The notes: generated by a model not told the origin, from the sequence alone. A stretch of DNA of 54,223 bases from Halanaerobium saccharolyticum (GCF_003259895.1 NZ_QLME01000022.1:1-54223); one strand, 5' to 3'. Shown: positions 7,811-16,885, numbered from the stretch's first letter. Made by a program: numbers and translations.

Positions 7811-7942
7811 ATGTCTAAAGACAAAAAAAGCTGGTGGGATAAATTTGTTGATAAACTGGCTTCGGCCAATGAAAAGCAGTATGGAGATGATGTTCCGGAC
7901 TGCTGTGGAGATGGAAAAACAAAAAATGAAAATGGGAAGTAA
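7811..7942 (+). CDS. 43-residue Cys-Cys protein, LDCC-motif-like
   Basis: The frame starts MSKDKKSWWDKFVDKLASAN and ends with a VPDCCGDGKTK segment. GAGGAGG lies about 8 nt before the ATG. An amphipathic Trp/Phe helix, then NEKQYG, then a vicinal Cys pair matches, as I recall it, a family of tiny putative metal-binding proteins with an LDCC motif; here the motif reads PDCC. It sits between the RseC-like gene and copA, which supports a metal-linked role. The length of about 40 residues is normal for such proteins. Confidence 0.75.
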   Translation: MSKDKKSWWDKFVDKLASANEKQYGDDVPDCCGDGKTKNENGK

Positions 7943-8016
7943 GTCTGGTATTATTAAATGAATTTAATAATGTTTTAAATAATAAATTTTTATAAATTTA
8001 ATGGAGGTGCAGAATA

Positions 8017-10503
8017 ATGGCAAGTAAGAAAATAACTTTAAAAATAACAGATATGAGCTGTGCCAGCTGTTCTCAGACAGTAGAAAAATCTTTAAACAAA
8101 GCTGAAGGAGTAAGTGAGGCACAGGTAAATTTTGCGGCTGAAAAAGCATATATTACTTTTGATCCGCAGCAAAGCAGCAGAGATAAATTAATTGAAGTTG
8201 TTAAAAACAGCGGCTATGGTGTTAAAGAAGAAAAGGCAAAGACTTCTTTTAAGGTAGGTGGAATGACCTGTGCCAGCTGTTCATCAGCGGTAGAGAAGGC
8301 TTTAAGTAAAAGTGAAGGTGTTTATGAGGCCAATGTTAATATTGCAACTGAAAAAGGTCATGTAGAATATAATCCAGAAGTCTTGAGCAAAAATGATTTT
8401 CGAGAAATTGTTAAGAATGCTGGTTATGAGCTGCTCAGTTTTGAAGATGAAGAAACAGATAAAAGTAGTGAGAGTGCTGAGGATGAACTCAGTGATGATA
8501 TGAAAAAAGTTAAAGAAGCAAAGAAGAAGATGTGGGGTACCTGGGCCTTTACAATTCCAATTATGCTCTGGATGATTCCGGAGATGTTCTTTGGGATAGC
8601 CTGGCCCAATATGCAGATCTTTAATCTGGGAATGATTGTCTTAGCAATCCCACCACTTTTTGTCTTTGGACGCAAAACTTTTATTACTGCCTATAGAGCA
8701 GTAAGCCACGGCAGTGCAAATATGGATGTACTGATAGCAATGGGTACTGGTGCAGCATTTATTACTGGGCCAGCAGTTTTCTTTACTCCGATTGCCAATT
8801 ATGCAGGAGTTTCAGCAATGATTATGGCTTTTCATTTAACCGGACGTTATATAGAAGAAACTGCAAAAGGTAGGGCTTCTCAGGCAATTCGTAAACTACT
8901 GGAACTGGGCGCTAAAACTGCCACAATTATTGAGAATGGAAATGAAAAAGAAGTTGCAATCGAAGATGTACAGCCTGAAGATATCATGCTGATTAAGCCA
9001 GGAGAGAAAATACCAACTGATGGAGAAATTGTAGAAGGCGAGACCACAGTTGATGAGTCTATGGCAACTGGAGAGTCAATGCCTGTTAAGAGAACTGAGG
9101 GAGATGAGGTAATTGGTGCTACAGTTAATCAGAATGGCTTGATTAAGGTAAAGGCCACCAAAGTTGGTAAGGATACTTTCCTTTCTCAGGTAGTAAAAAT
9201 GGTAGAGGAAGCTCAGGGAACTAAAGTTCCGATTCAGGAATTTGCTGATAAAATAACAGGAATATTTGTCCCCACTGTTTTGGTTATAGCGGCCTCGACT
9301 TTTGTATTATGGTTAATCTTTCCTGATGGATTAAGAGAAGTGGGCTTCTGGGCCCAATCTTTTCTGCCCTGGGTTGACCCAACACTGGGAACATTTACTC
9401 TGGCTATTTTCGCAACAATTGCCGTTTTAGTAATCGCGTGCCCCTGTGCTTTGGGACTGGCAACTCCAACTGCTCTGATGGTTGGAAGTGGAATTGGAGC
9501 TGAAAATGGAGTTCTAATCCGTAAAGGTGAGGCAATTCAGACAATGAAGGATGTACACACAATTGTTTTTGATAAAACTGGAACCATTACCAAGGGAAAA
9601 CCTGAGGTAACAGATATAACTGCAGCACCCGACAGCAGTGAACAGGAATTACTGCAGCTGGCTGCAAGTGTAGAAGCAGGTTCTGAACATCCACTGGGAG
9701 AGGCAATAGTTCGAGGAGCCAAGGACAGAGAAATTGAAATAAAAGAAATTAAAAACTTCAACTCTGTAACCGGTAAAGGAGTTAAAGCAGAAGTTGAAGG
9801 TAAAGAGGTACTTGTTGGAAGTAGAAAATTAATGGAATCAGCTGAAATAGATACTTCTGATTTTGAAGATGAACTGCAGAGACTAGAAAATGAAGCGAAA
9901 ACCGCAATGCTGGCTGCAGCTGATGGTAAAATGCTGGGAATAGTCGCTGTAGCAGATGCTTTAAAAGAAGATTCAGTTCAGGCAATTGCTGAACTTAAAA
10001 AATTAGGCTTAGAAACTGCAATGATCACTGGTGATAATCAGCGTACAGCAGAAGCAATAGCAAAAGAGGTTGGAATTGATCATGTAGTTGCCGAAGTAAT
10101 GCCGGATGGGAAAGTAGATAAGGTAAAAGAACTGCAGTCTGAATTTGGTGTGATTGCTATGGTTGGTGATGGAATCAATGATGCACCAGCTTTAACTCAG
10201 GCAAATGTTGGAATAGCAATTGGTACAGGGACAGATATTGCAATTGAGTCATCAGATATTACTCTAGTTCGTGGAGATTTGTCTTCTGTAATTACAGCAG
10301 TTAAACTTTCCCGGGCAACATTTAGAAAAATTAAACAGAATTTATTCTGGGCTTTTTTCTACAACTTAATCGCTATTCCGGTTGCAATTTTAGGTCTCCT
10401 GCATCCAGTAATTGCTGAGATGGCAATGGCTACAAGTTCAATTAGTGTTGTCACAAATGCTAATCTCTTGCGGCGCGAAAATGTACAGGCAGATTACAAA
10501 TAA
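8017..10503 (+). CDS. copA: Copper-exporting P1B-1 ATPase CopA
   Basis: This 828-residue pump starts with two HMA domains (about 4-70 and 75-141), with metal loops DMSCASC and GMTCASC. The transmembrane motif is CPC (C475-P476-C477, CPCALGLATP) and the phosphorylated Asp is D519 (DKTGTITKG). SEHPLG contains the nucleotide-binding HP motif and GDGINDAPA is the hinge. Two HMA domains and CPC define Cu(I)-exporting CopA. GGAGGTG precedes the ATG. I see no CsoR-type site directly in front of it, so it may be transcribed from the promoters at 6906-7231. Confidence 0.96.
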   Translation: MASKKITLKITDMSCASCSQTVEKSLNKAEGVSEAQVNFAAEKAYITFDPQQSSRDKLIEVVKNSGYGVKEEKAKTSFKVGGMTCASCSSAVEKALSKSEGVYEANVNIATEKGHVEYNPEVLSKNDFREIVKNAGYELLSFEDEETDKSSESAEDELSDDMKKVKEAKKKMWGTWAFTIPIMLWMIPEMFFGIAWPNMQIFNLGMIVLAIPPLFVFGRKTFITAYRAVSHGSANMDVLIAMGTGAAFITGPAVFFTPIANYAGVSAMIMAFHLTGRYIEETAKGRASQAIRKLLELGAKTATIIENGNEKEVAIEDVQPEDIMLIKPGEKIPTDGEIVEGETTVDESMATGESMPVKRTEGDEVIGATVNQNGLIKVKATKVGKDTFLSQVVKMVEEAQGTKVPIQEFADKITGIFVPTVLVIAASTFVLWLIFPDGLREVGFWAQSFLPWVDPTLGTFTLAIFATIAVLVIACPCALGLATPTALMVGSGIGAENGVLIRKGEAIQTMKDVHTIVFDKTGTITKGKPEVTDITAAPDSSEQELLQLAASVEAGSEHPLGEAIVRGAKDREIEIKEIKNFNSVTGKGVKAEVEGKEVLVGSRKLMESAEIDTSDFEDELQRLENEAKTAMLAAADGKMLGIVAVADALKEDSVQAIAELKKLGLETAMITGDNQRTAEAIAKEVGIDHVVAEVMPDGKVDKVKELQSEFGVIAMVGDGINDAPALTQANVGIAIGTGTDIAIESSDITLVRGDLSSVITAVKLSRATFRKIKQNLFWAFFYNLIAIPVAILGLLHPVIAEMAMATSSISVVTNANLLRRENVQADYK

Positions 10504-10579
10504 GAACTATAAATAAAATATAAATTATGAATTATAATTGCAAAATATAATCTAGGGAAAAGAAGAATGGGGGGGTTTG

Positions 10580-10855
10580 ATGAATTCCTTATGTGATTTA
10601 GATAAAAAAGAGTTAACAACTCGTTTAAGAAGAATAGAAGGACAGGTACGTGGTCTGCAGCGGATGGTTGAAGAAGATAAATACTGTGTCGATATCCTGC
10701 ATCAAATTAATGCGGTTCAGGGAGGCCTTAAAAAAGTTGGCCTTAAAATTTTGGATAAACATGTCCACGGCTGTGTTCAGAGAGCTGTTAAAGATGAAGA
10801 AGGCGATGATGTCATTAATGAATTGATGGAGGTACTGGCAAAATTTACTGATTAA
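10580..10855 (+). CDS. csoR: Copper-sensing repressor CsoR
   Basis: The 91-residue all-helical protein of the DUF156/CsoR family carries the Cu(I) ligand set C36, H61 and C65 (YCVDILHQI and HVHGCV). RRIEGQVRGLQRM is the DNA-contacting helix typical of the family. Apo-CsoR blocks promoters and Cu(I) releases it. ATG 10580 is preferred over TTG 10577; a G-rich stretch at 10569-10575 is the ribosome site. It lies 76 bp after copA and is the obvious candidate for binding the five ATAC-N6-GGGGTAY sites. Confidence 0.93.
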   Translation: MNSLCDLDKKELTTRLRRIEGQVRGLQRMVEEDKYCVDILHQINAVQGGLKKVGLKILDKHVHGCVQRAVKDEEGDDVINELMEVLAKFTD

Positions 10856-10910
10856 ATTTTAATTATTGTCATTAAGATGATTATTAAACAAACTTAAATC
10901 CTAATAGCAT

Positions 10911-10942
10911 AAAAAAACCAGGGTTTTTACACCCTGGTTTTT
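10911..10942. terminator. Bidirectional terminator between csoR and dps
   Basis: CCAGGG (10918-10923) pairs with CCCTGG (10932-10937). Seven A precede it and five T follow it, so it can end transcription from both convergent genes. Confidence 0.88.
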
Positions 10943-10959
10943 ACATTTAAAATTATTTT

Positions 10960-11397
10960 TTATTTAGCTAAAATGGCTTTTAAGAACCAGATATTTTGAC
11001 TGTAACCAGCTACATGATCTTCGAAGGCCCCAACAACTTCGAAGTCACCAGCATCATCAGCATCATTTCTAATTTCTGTTGCTAATTTTTTCATTTCTTT
11101 TAGATCAGCAAATACTTCATTTAATACTTCATCTACACTGTACTTTTTAGAATCTAATTCTTCAATAGTAGCAGCTCCCTGATATTCATTCAACTTTACT
11201 AAAGGGAATTCACCTTTCATTTTCATAATTTCAGCTACTTCATCATACTTTTCAAAGAAATCATTGTAAAGATCTTCAGTAAAGTTATGAACCTGCATAA
11301 ACTGCTTACCCTCTACATTCCAGTGTAAGTTGTGTAGTTTTGTGTTTAATACCGCTAAGTTCGCTAAATAAGTGTTCATTTTTTCGTAATTTTTCAT
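10960..11397 (-). CDS. dps: Dps-family mini-ferritin
   Basis: The protein has 145 residues. HNLHWNVEG near residues 22-30 is the Dps ferroxidase signature, followed by an acidic helix (EDLYNDFFEKYDEVAE). Dps dodecamers oxidise and store iron and protect DNA from peroxide. AGGAGG lies just before the ATG on the minus strand. It is convergent with csoR and has its own strong promoter (11463-11491) with a direct repeat just past the start site. Confidence 0.92.
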   Translation of the reverse strand: MKNYEKMNTYLANLAVLNTKLHNLHWNVEGKQFMQVHNFTEDLYNDFFEKYDEVAEIMKMKGEFPLVKLNEYQGAATIEELDSKKYSVDEVLNEVFADLKEMKKLATEIRNDADDAGDFEVVGAFEDHVAGYSQNIWFLKAILAK

Positions 11398-11427
11398 TTT
11401 GAATTCCTCCTGTTGTGAATTTTATTT

Positions 11428-11491
11428 ATTCTTATTAGTAATCATTCTTATTAACTATTTATATAATAACTTAATAAATTTAATATGTCAA
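11428..11491 (-). promoter_or_regulatory. dps promoter and direct-repeat operator
   Basis: Read on the minus strand, TTGACA (11491-11486), a 17-bp spacer and TATTAT (11468-11463) form a near-consensus promoter. Just downstream of the expected start, ATTCTTATTA (plus-strand spelling) is repeated at 11428-11437 and 11444-11453 with a 16-bp period. This is a likely repressor site; it does not closely match the PerR or Fur consensus. Confidence 0.65.
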
Positions 11492-11598
11492 GGAATTGTT
11501 AAAATTGTAAAATGAGATACATTACACTACTTATAAATTTGATATTTTAAAATTCTAAGAGTATAATAATAAATATAATAATTTTTAGTGATCAATAA

Positions 11599-11627
11599 TT
11601 GACAAATCATAAAAACTGTGATTTAAT
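11599..11627 (+). promoter_or_regulatory. Promoter of the ktrB riboswitch operon
   Basis: TTGACA (11599-11604), a 17-bp spacer and TTTAAT (11622-11627) lie just upstream of the c-di-AMP riboswitch. Confidence 0.65.
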
Positions 11628-11639
11628 AAAAAAAAGAAA

Positions 11640-11785
11640 ATATATATCTGTTGTCTAATCTCATTCGAGAGCGGGGGACCCACTTTTTTGGGGCGAATCT
11701 ATTTTAGAAGAAGACCTTTACTTCTAGCCCGACAGCTAACTCCGTAGACCTTATTAAGGGACAGACTGCCTGTCATGGCTTTATT
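11640..11785 (+). ncRNA. c-di-AMP (ydaO/yuaA) riboswitch 1
   Basis: The conserved ydaO blocks are visible: GAGCGGGGGACCCA (11669-11682), GGGGCGAATC, an AGACC hairpin segment and AGCCCGACAGCTAACTCCGTAG (in two parts, about 11725-11746). The class binds cyclic di-AMP and usually turns off K+ uptake and cell-wall genes. The same blocks recur at 19550-19630. An intrinsic terminator at 11796 follows, then ktrB. Confidence 0.9.
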
Positions 11786-11795
11786 TTAACTATTG

Positions 11796-11823
11796 ACACT
11801 ACAGTCTATCTGTAGTGTTTTTT
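11796..11823 (+). terminator. Riboswitch-controlled terminator before ktrB
   Basis: ACACTACAG (11796-11804) and CTGTAGTGT (11810-11818) form a perfect 9-bp stem followed by T's. It lies between the riboswitch and the ktrB start, the expected expression platform of an OFF switch. Confidence 0.88.
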
Positions 11824-11895
11824 GCATTTATTAGACTTTTTATTAATAATTTAAAGATGTATGTAATTGAAGAAATTGGAATGGGAGAGTCAGAA

Positions 11896-13218
11896 ATGAA
11901 GATAAGTAAGAAAAATTTAACTCCAGCTCAATATTTAGTTAGCGGTTATTTTATAATAATTATGCTGGGTGCACTGCTTTTAATGCTGCCTGTTGCCACA
12001 ACTGATGGTCAGGGGTTGAATGCAGTTGATGCAGTTTTTACTGCTACTTCTGCTACCTGTGTTACAGGTTTAATTGTAGTTAATACCAAAGAAGCTTTTA
12101 CAATTTTTGGTTCAACAGTGATTATGCTTTTGATTCAAATTGGTGGACTGGGTATTATGTCTATGTCAACCCTATTTGCTTTTATTATTGGTAAAAAAAT
12201 TAGTCTTAAAGAAAGATTAATCATCCAGGAAGATTTAAGTCAGTATCAAATTTCGGGGATGGTAAGGCTGGTTCAGTATTTATTAGGATTTACTTTTGCT
12301 ATAGAAGGAACTGCAGCTGTAATTTTATTTGCAAGACTGGTTCAGGATTATCCTGCTGGTAGAGCAGTCTATTTAGCAATTTTTCATTCGGTCTCTGCTT
12401 TTAATAATGCCGGTTTTGATCTTTTTGGTAATAGTTTAGAAAGTTTTACTGGTGATGTAACCATTAATTTTGTTATTATGGCTTTAATTATTCTGGGAGG
12501 TATAGGTTTTGGAGTCATGGTAGAAGCTTATAATCGGGTTAAATTTAAAAAGTCAACTCTGCAGACCAAAATTGTAATTATAATGACTTTAGCTCTGCTG
12601 GTATTTGGTTTTATTGTCTTTTTTGCTCTAGAATATAATAATACACTGGCAGACCTGCCCTTACTTGATAAAACTCTGGGGGCGATGTTTTTATCAGTTA
12701 CTCCAAGAACTGCTGGATTTAATACAGTTGCTACTGGAGCTTTAAAACAATCCTCTTTATTTATAATTATTATCTTAATGTTTATTGGTGCTTCTCCGGG
12801 GTCCACAGGTGGAGGAATCAAGACAACGACTTTTGGAGTCATGTTAGTTACTCTAAAAAATATGATTATAGGTAAAGAAGATATGGAAATATATAATCGT
12901 AGATTTGAAAAGAAAATTGTTTATGAGGCTTTTACTATTACGATGCTGGCTGTTGGACTGGTTGTTTTAGTGACGACATTGCTTTTAGTAATCGAAGAAT
13001 TCCAGTTTATAGATGTTTTATTTGAGACAGTGTCAGCATTTGGTACTGTTGGACTTTCAACCGGGATTACCGGTCAATTATCTGATATCAGTAGAGTCTT
13101 GATCACAGTAACTATGTTTGCCGGCAGAGTTGGACCATTGACTTTAGCCCTGGCATTTGGAGAAAGAGTAAGAAAAGGTAAATATCACTATCCAACTGAG
13201 AAAGTAATGGTTGGTTAA
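11896..13218 (+). CDS. ktrB: K+ uptake channel subunit KtrB
   Basis: This 440-residue TrkH/KtrB protein has four membrane-pore-membrane repeats. Pore-loop glycines are visible in ATCVTGLIV, SAFNNAGFDLFG, TPRTAGFNTV and FGTVGLSTG. ATG 11896 follows GGGAGAG at 6 nt; the longer frame from 11815 would start inside the terminator and is rejected. It pairs with the RCK protein KtrA directly downstream. KtrAB is a Na+-dependent K+ uptake system used in hyperosmotic response. The operon is headed by a c-di-AMP riboswitch. Confidence 0.93.
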   Translation: MKISKKNLTPAQYLVSGYFIIIMLGALLLMLPVATTDGQGLNAVDAVFTATSATCVTGLIVVNTKEAFTIFGSTVIMLLIQIGGLGIMSMSTLFAFIIGKKISLKERLIIQEDLSQYQISGMVRLVQYLLGFTFAIEGTAAVILFARLVQDYPAGRAVYLAIFHSVSAFNNAGFDLFGNSLESFTGDVTINFVIMALIILGGIGFGVMVEAYNRVKFKKSTLQTKIVIIMTLALLVFGFIVFFALEYNNTLADLPLLDKTLGAMFLSVTPRTAGFNTVATGALKQSSLFIIIILMFIGASPGSTGGGIKTTTFGVMLVTLKNMIIGKEDMEIYNRRFEKKIVYEAFTITMLAVGLVVLVTTLLLVIEEFQFIDVLFETVSAFGTVGLSTGITGQLSDISRVLITVTMFAGRVGPLTLALAFGERVRKGKYHYPTEKVMVG

Positions 13219-13239
13219 TTTCGATAGGGGGAAGATTAG

Positions 13240-13893
13240 ATGAAACAGTTTGTTGTTGTAGGTTTGGGAAGGTTTGGTGCCAGTGTTGCCACAACTCTGG
13301 CAGAAAATGGACATGATGTTTTAGCTATTGATCGTGATCCAGAAAAAGTGCAGGCGATTAGTGGAGATGTAACTCATGCTGTAGAGGCTGATGCTACTGA
13401 TGAGGAAGCATTGAAAACTCTGGGAGTCAGAAACTTTGATGTAGCAGTAGTCAGCATTGGGGATAATGTTTCGGCAAATATCTTATGTACTTTAATCTTA
13501 AAAGAATTAAATTTACCATATGTGATTGTAAAAGCTCCTGATACTTTACATGGTAAGGTCTTAACTAAAGTGGGGGCAGATAGAGTTGTTTATCCAGAAC
13601 GGGACATGGGAGCCAGAATTGCTCAAAATCTAATTTCTTCCAATGTTTTAGATTATATTGAGTTTGCCCCGGAATATGGTGTAATTGAAATTTTAGCCAG
13701 CGAGAAAATGACTGGTAAAACTTTAAAAGAACTTGAATTGAGAGCTAATTTTGATGTTAATGTAATGGCAATTAAAAGGGGAGAACAGCTATATATTTCT
13801 CCCGGAGCAGATGATAAAATTATGGAAGGCGATAAGCTGGTTTTAATGGGTAAAAATGAAAACTTAGATAAAATGAGAGATTTTGGTAACTAA
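13240..13893 (+). CDS. ktrA: K+ uptake regulatory RCK subunit KtrA
   Basis: The 217-residue protein has an N-terminal Rossmann RCK_N domain (GLGRFGASVATTL, with D31 in the ligand loop AIDRDP) and a C-terminal RCK_C domain (about 135-217). This is the single-unit length of KtrA. It forms an octameric ring that gates KtrB in response to ATP/ADP, and its C-domain can bind c-di-AMP in relatives. AGGGGGAAG precedes the ATG, 21 bp after ktrB. Confidence 0.93.
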   Translation: MKQFVVVGLGRFGASVATTLAENGHDVLAIDRDPEKVQAISGDVTHAVEADATDEEALKTLGVRNFDVAVVSIGDNVSANILCTLILKELNLPYVIVKAPDTLHGKVLTKVGADRVVYPERDMGARIAQNLISSNVLDYIEFAPEYGVIEILASEKMTGKTLKELELRANFDVNVMAIKRGEQLYISPGADDKIMEGDKLVLMGKNENLDKMRDFGN

Positions 13894-13943
13894 ATATTAC
13901 CTGGTTATTTTAAAGATAATCTTTTGTTAAGGAGTGTAAAAAG

Positions 13944-15785
13944 ATGAAAATAAAAACATTGAAAGGCAAAATGCTCCTTGGTTTTGCAGTAATGATTATT
14001 ATAATTGCAGGAGTTGTTGGCTGGAGCATTTATAACTTCGAAATACTTTCCAGTGCTATCAATGATATTATGGTAGAAAATTATCGAAGTATTACTGCCA
14101 GCGACAGTATGGTTGAGGCAATTGAGAGACAGGATAGTGCTTTACTTCTTTTAATTAGAGCACCCGAAGATAGAGGCCAGGAGATTTTTCGTCGTAATGA
14201 AAAAGAATTCTATACCTGGCTGGCCCGGGCAGAAGATAATATTACAATTGAAGGTGAAGGTGAGATTCTTTCTCGCATTAATGATAATTATCTTAACTTT
14301 GTTTCCAGTTTTGATAACTTCTATAATGCACCAGCTGGAACCAATGAAACTGGTGAGCGCTGGGAAATTTATAATGAAGAATTATTACCTACTTTTACAG
14401 AAATCAAAAATGATATTAGAGAATTAAGAGAAATTAACAGACAGGAAATGGTTAATGCTCAACAGAATGCTGACAGCAGAGCTAATCAGGCAATAATTTA
14501 TACGATTGTTCTGGCATTAATGGTAATTATATTTTCTCTAATTTTTGCTATTTATCTTACAAAACAGATTCTGCGGCCGATTAAAGAACTGGAAAAAGGG
14601 ATCAAAAAAGTAGCTGACCGAAACTTTCAGCAAAAAGTTGAAGTTGCTTCTGAAGATGAAATTGGTGTTTTAGCCGATGAATTTAACGAAATGATTTCAA
14701 AGCTCCAGGAATATGAGAAACTTAATGTTAAAAAATTGTTGATGGAAAAGGAAAAATCCGAAGCTGTAGTTAATAATTTAAGCAGCCCTTTAATTGTAAC
14801 TGATCAGGATCATAAAATTGTGCTGATTAATGAGGCAGCAAAAGAATTATTTTCTATAAAACAGGATGTAATAGATACTCATTTTCTAGAGGTTATTCAG
14901 GCAGAAGAAATTTTTGAATATATTAAGAATCCTAATGCAAAAGAAAAAAATACTTTTAAACTTAAAACAAATGATAAGAAAAGACATTATCGTATTTCAA
15001 CCAATCAGGTAATTGATGATGCGGAAGAATATCAATTTACAGTTACTCTTTTAGAAGATATTACCAGGTTAAAAGAAATAGATAATATGAAATCGGAATT
15101 TGTTTCCACTGTCTCTCACGAATTTAGAACACCTCTAACTTCAATGAATATGGGTTTAAGTATGGTAATTAATGAAGATACAGGAGAGCTAAATGAAGAG
15201 CAGCGAGAACTGTTGGAAGCTGCTTATGAAGATGTAGAAAGGTTAACAGAGCTGGTTAATGATTTGCTTGATCTTTCTAAGATTGAGTCTGGTAAAATTG
15301 AAATGGAATTTGATAAAGTTGATATTAATGACATTATAGAAAAAACACTTAATCCATTTTATAAACAGGCGGAAGAAAAAGAAATTGAGCTTGAATTTAA
15401 GCAGTCAGAAGATAATATATTTGCCTGGGCAGATCCTTCCAAAATCAGCTGGGTTATTTCTAACCTAGTCGGAAACGCACTTCGTTATGCAGATGAAGGG
15501 AAAATTGGGGTTTCTGCAGAAGTAAAAGGTAGAAGGGTCCTGGTCTCAGTTGCTGATAATGGTCCTGGAATACCAAAAGAATATCAATCCAAGATTTTTG
15601 ATAAGTTTGTACGTGCCGGAAACGATAAAGATGAAAAAAGTGGTACCGGACTTGGTCTGGCTATCTCAAAGGAGATTATTACTGCCCATAATGGTAGAAT
15701 CTGGGTTGACAGTGAAGAAGGAGAAGGTTCAACCTTTTCTTTCTATATTCCGAGATTTGGCTATCAGGAGGAAGATAATGAGTAG
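13944..15785 (+). CDS. Membrane sensor histidine kinase (HAMP-PAS-HisKA-HATPase)
   Basis: This 613-residue kinase has a membrane helix at about 9-30, an extracellular helical sensor domain, and a second helix at about 183-207. HAMP follows at about 208-262 (LRPIKELEKGIKKVADRN), then PAS at about 270-370. The HisKA phosphoacceptor is H392 (SHEFRTPL). The ATPase has an N box (NLVGNALRYA), a G1 box (DNGPGIP) and a G2 box (GTGLGLAI). It overlaps the next response regulator by 8 bp and lies between ktrA and trk genes, so K+ or osmotic sensing is inferred from context. Confidence 0.92.
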   Translation: MKIKTLKGKMLLGFAVMIIIIAGVVGWSIYNFEILSSAINDIMVENYRSITASDSMVEAIERQDSALLLLIRAPEDRGQEIFRRNEKEFYTWLARAEDNITIEGEGEILSRINDNYLNFVSSFDNFYNAPAGTNETGERWEIYNEELLPTFTEIKNDIRELREINRQEMVNAQQNADSRANQAIIYTIVLALMVIIFSLIFAIYLTKQILRPIKELEKGIKKVADRNFQQKVEVASEDEIGVLADEFNEMISKLQEYEKLNVKKLLMEKEKSEAVVNNLSSPLIVTDQDHKIVLINEAAKELFSIKQDVIDTHFLEVIQAEEIFEYIKNPNAKEKNTFKLKTNDKKRHYRISTNQVIDDAEEYQFTVTLLEDITRLKEIDNMKSEFVSTVSHEFRTPLTSMNMGLSMVINEDTGELNEEQRELLEAAYEDVERLTELVNDLLDLSKIESGKIEMEFDKVDINDIIEKTLNPFYKQAEEKEIELEFKQSEDNIFAWADPSKISWVISNLVGNALRYADEGKIGVSAEVKGRRVLVSVADNGPGIPKEYQSKIFDKFVRAGNDKDEKSGTGLGLAISKEIITAHNGRIWVDSEEGEGSTFSFYIPRFGYQEEDNE

Positions 15786-16200
15786 AATATTAGTAGTAGA
15801 TGATGAAAAAAACATCAGACTTGTAGTTGGCAAAAGTCTGGAAAAATCAGGTTTTGATGTTCATTATGCAGTTGATGGAGTAGAAGCAGTTGATCAGGCA
15901 AATAAGTGTAATCCTGATCTGGTGCTGCTGGATCTGAGATTGCCCAAAATGAATGGTTTTTTAGTACTGGAAGCTCTTAAAGGTGATACTCCGACTGAAG
16001 ATATTCCGGTAATCATTCTTTCTGCATTATCAGATGAGGACGATGTTCAGCGAGCGATTTCCCTGGGAGCTGAAGACTTTTTAGTTAAACCAATAAGTCA
16101 GAGTGATCTGCTGGCTGCGGTAGAAGCAAATATTAGGACGGAAGAAAGTAAAAATACTAAAGAAGAGGAAAATGAGGAGGAAGAAAATAATGAAGAATAA
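15778..16200 (+). CDS. Single-domain response regulator
   Basis: The 140-residue CheY-like receiver has acidic pocket DDE (8-10), phosphoacceptor D52 (LLDLRLP) and the conserved Lys in LVKPISQSD. The C-terminal 15 residues are very acidic and there is no output domain. ATG 15778 overlaps the kinase stop and has AGGAGGAAG upstream; a longer frame in the kinase gene is rejected. It probably relays phosphate from the kinase at 13944. Confidence 0.9.
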   Translation: MSRILVVDDEKNIRLVVGKSLEKSGFDVHYAVDGVEAVDQANKCNPDLVLLDLRLPKMNGFLVLEALKGDTPTEDIPVIILSALSDEDDVQRAISLGAEDFLVKPISQSDLLAAVEANIRTEESKNTKEEENEEEENNEE

Positions 16201-16885
16201 AATATTAATTGTTGATGATGAAAAAAATATTCGTTTGACTTTAAAAACTGCTTTATCAAAAGCTGGTTATGAGGTAGAAACTGCTGTTAATGGTGAAGAC
16301 GGCTTAAGTAAACTACAGGAAGAAAAATTTCCAATTGTGCTATTGGATATGAAAATGCCGGGGATGGATGGGATTCAATTTTTGAAAAGAATTACAGATG
16401 ATGAAATTGAAACTAAGGTAATTATGATTACTGGTTATGGAAGTGTAGAAACTGCTGTGGAGACTTTAAAACTGGGTGCAGTTGATTATCTGCGCAAACC
16501 ATTTAAACCAGAAGAAATTATTGAAATTGTAGAAGACGTTTTTGAGCGTTATCAAGTAGAAAATAGTGAAAAAGAAGTAGAAACATTTGATGAATATATT
16601 ATGCTGGCGAAAAATGCAATTAATAAGAGGAATTTTTCTAAAGCAAAGGAAATGCTGCAGAAAGCTACCTCTTTAGATTCTGAAAAACCGGAGCCTTTTA
16701 ATCTTTTAGGAATTATCTATGAGATGCAGCACAAACAGGGTGAAGCAATGAAAATGTATAGAGCAGCTCTAGCCTTAGAGCCTGGATATAAGCCGGCCAA
16801 TGACAATATTGAGCGGGCCGGTGAGAGTATGGGTTCAATTGATCTGGATAATGTTAATTTCGGGGATGATGAGGAGGAAAAATAA
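16190..16885 (+). CDS. Response regulator with C-terminal TPR repeats
   Basis: The 231-residue protein has a receiver domain (about 1-120) with D53 in LLDMKMPGMDG and Lys in YLRKPFKP. A C-terminal segment (about 138-215) resembles two tetratricopeptide repeats (AINKRNFSKAKEMLQKA, then LLGIIYEMQHKQGEAMKMY). There is no DNA-binding domain, so output is probably protein-protein contact. The start at 16190 follows GAGGAGGAAG, and the gene overlaps the previous regulator by 11 bp. Its stop abuts the TrkA gene start, so the partner could be a Trk component. Confidence 0.88.
   Translation: MKNKILIVDDEKNIRLTLKTALSKAGYEVETAVNGEDGLSKLQEEKFPIVLLDMKMPGMDGIQFLKRITDDEIETKVIMITGYGSVETAVETLKLGAVDYLRKPFKPEEIIEIVEDVFERYQVENSEKEVETFDEYIMLAKNAINKRNFSKAKEMLQKATSLDSEKPEPFNLLGIIYEMQHKQGEAMKMYRAALALEPGYKPANDNIERAGESMGSIDLDNVNFGDDEEEK

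Noticed and set aside
11815-11895. N-terminal extension of ktrB
   Set aside because: It would start inside the riboswitch terminator; ATG 11896 has a proper ribosome site and the family-like N-terminus.
15550-15777. Long N-terminal extension of the first response regulator
   Set aside because: It lies in another frame of the kinase ATPase domain; the receiver starts at 15778 with AGGAGG upstream.
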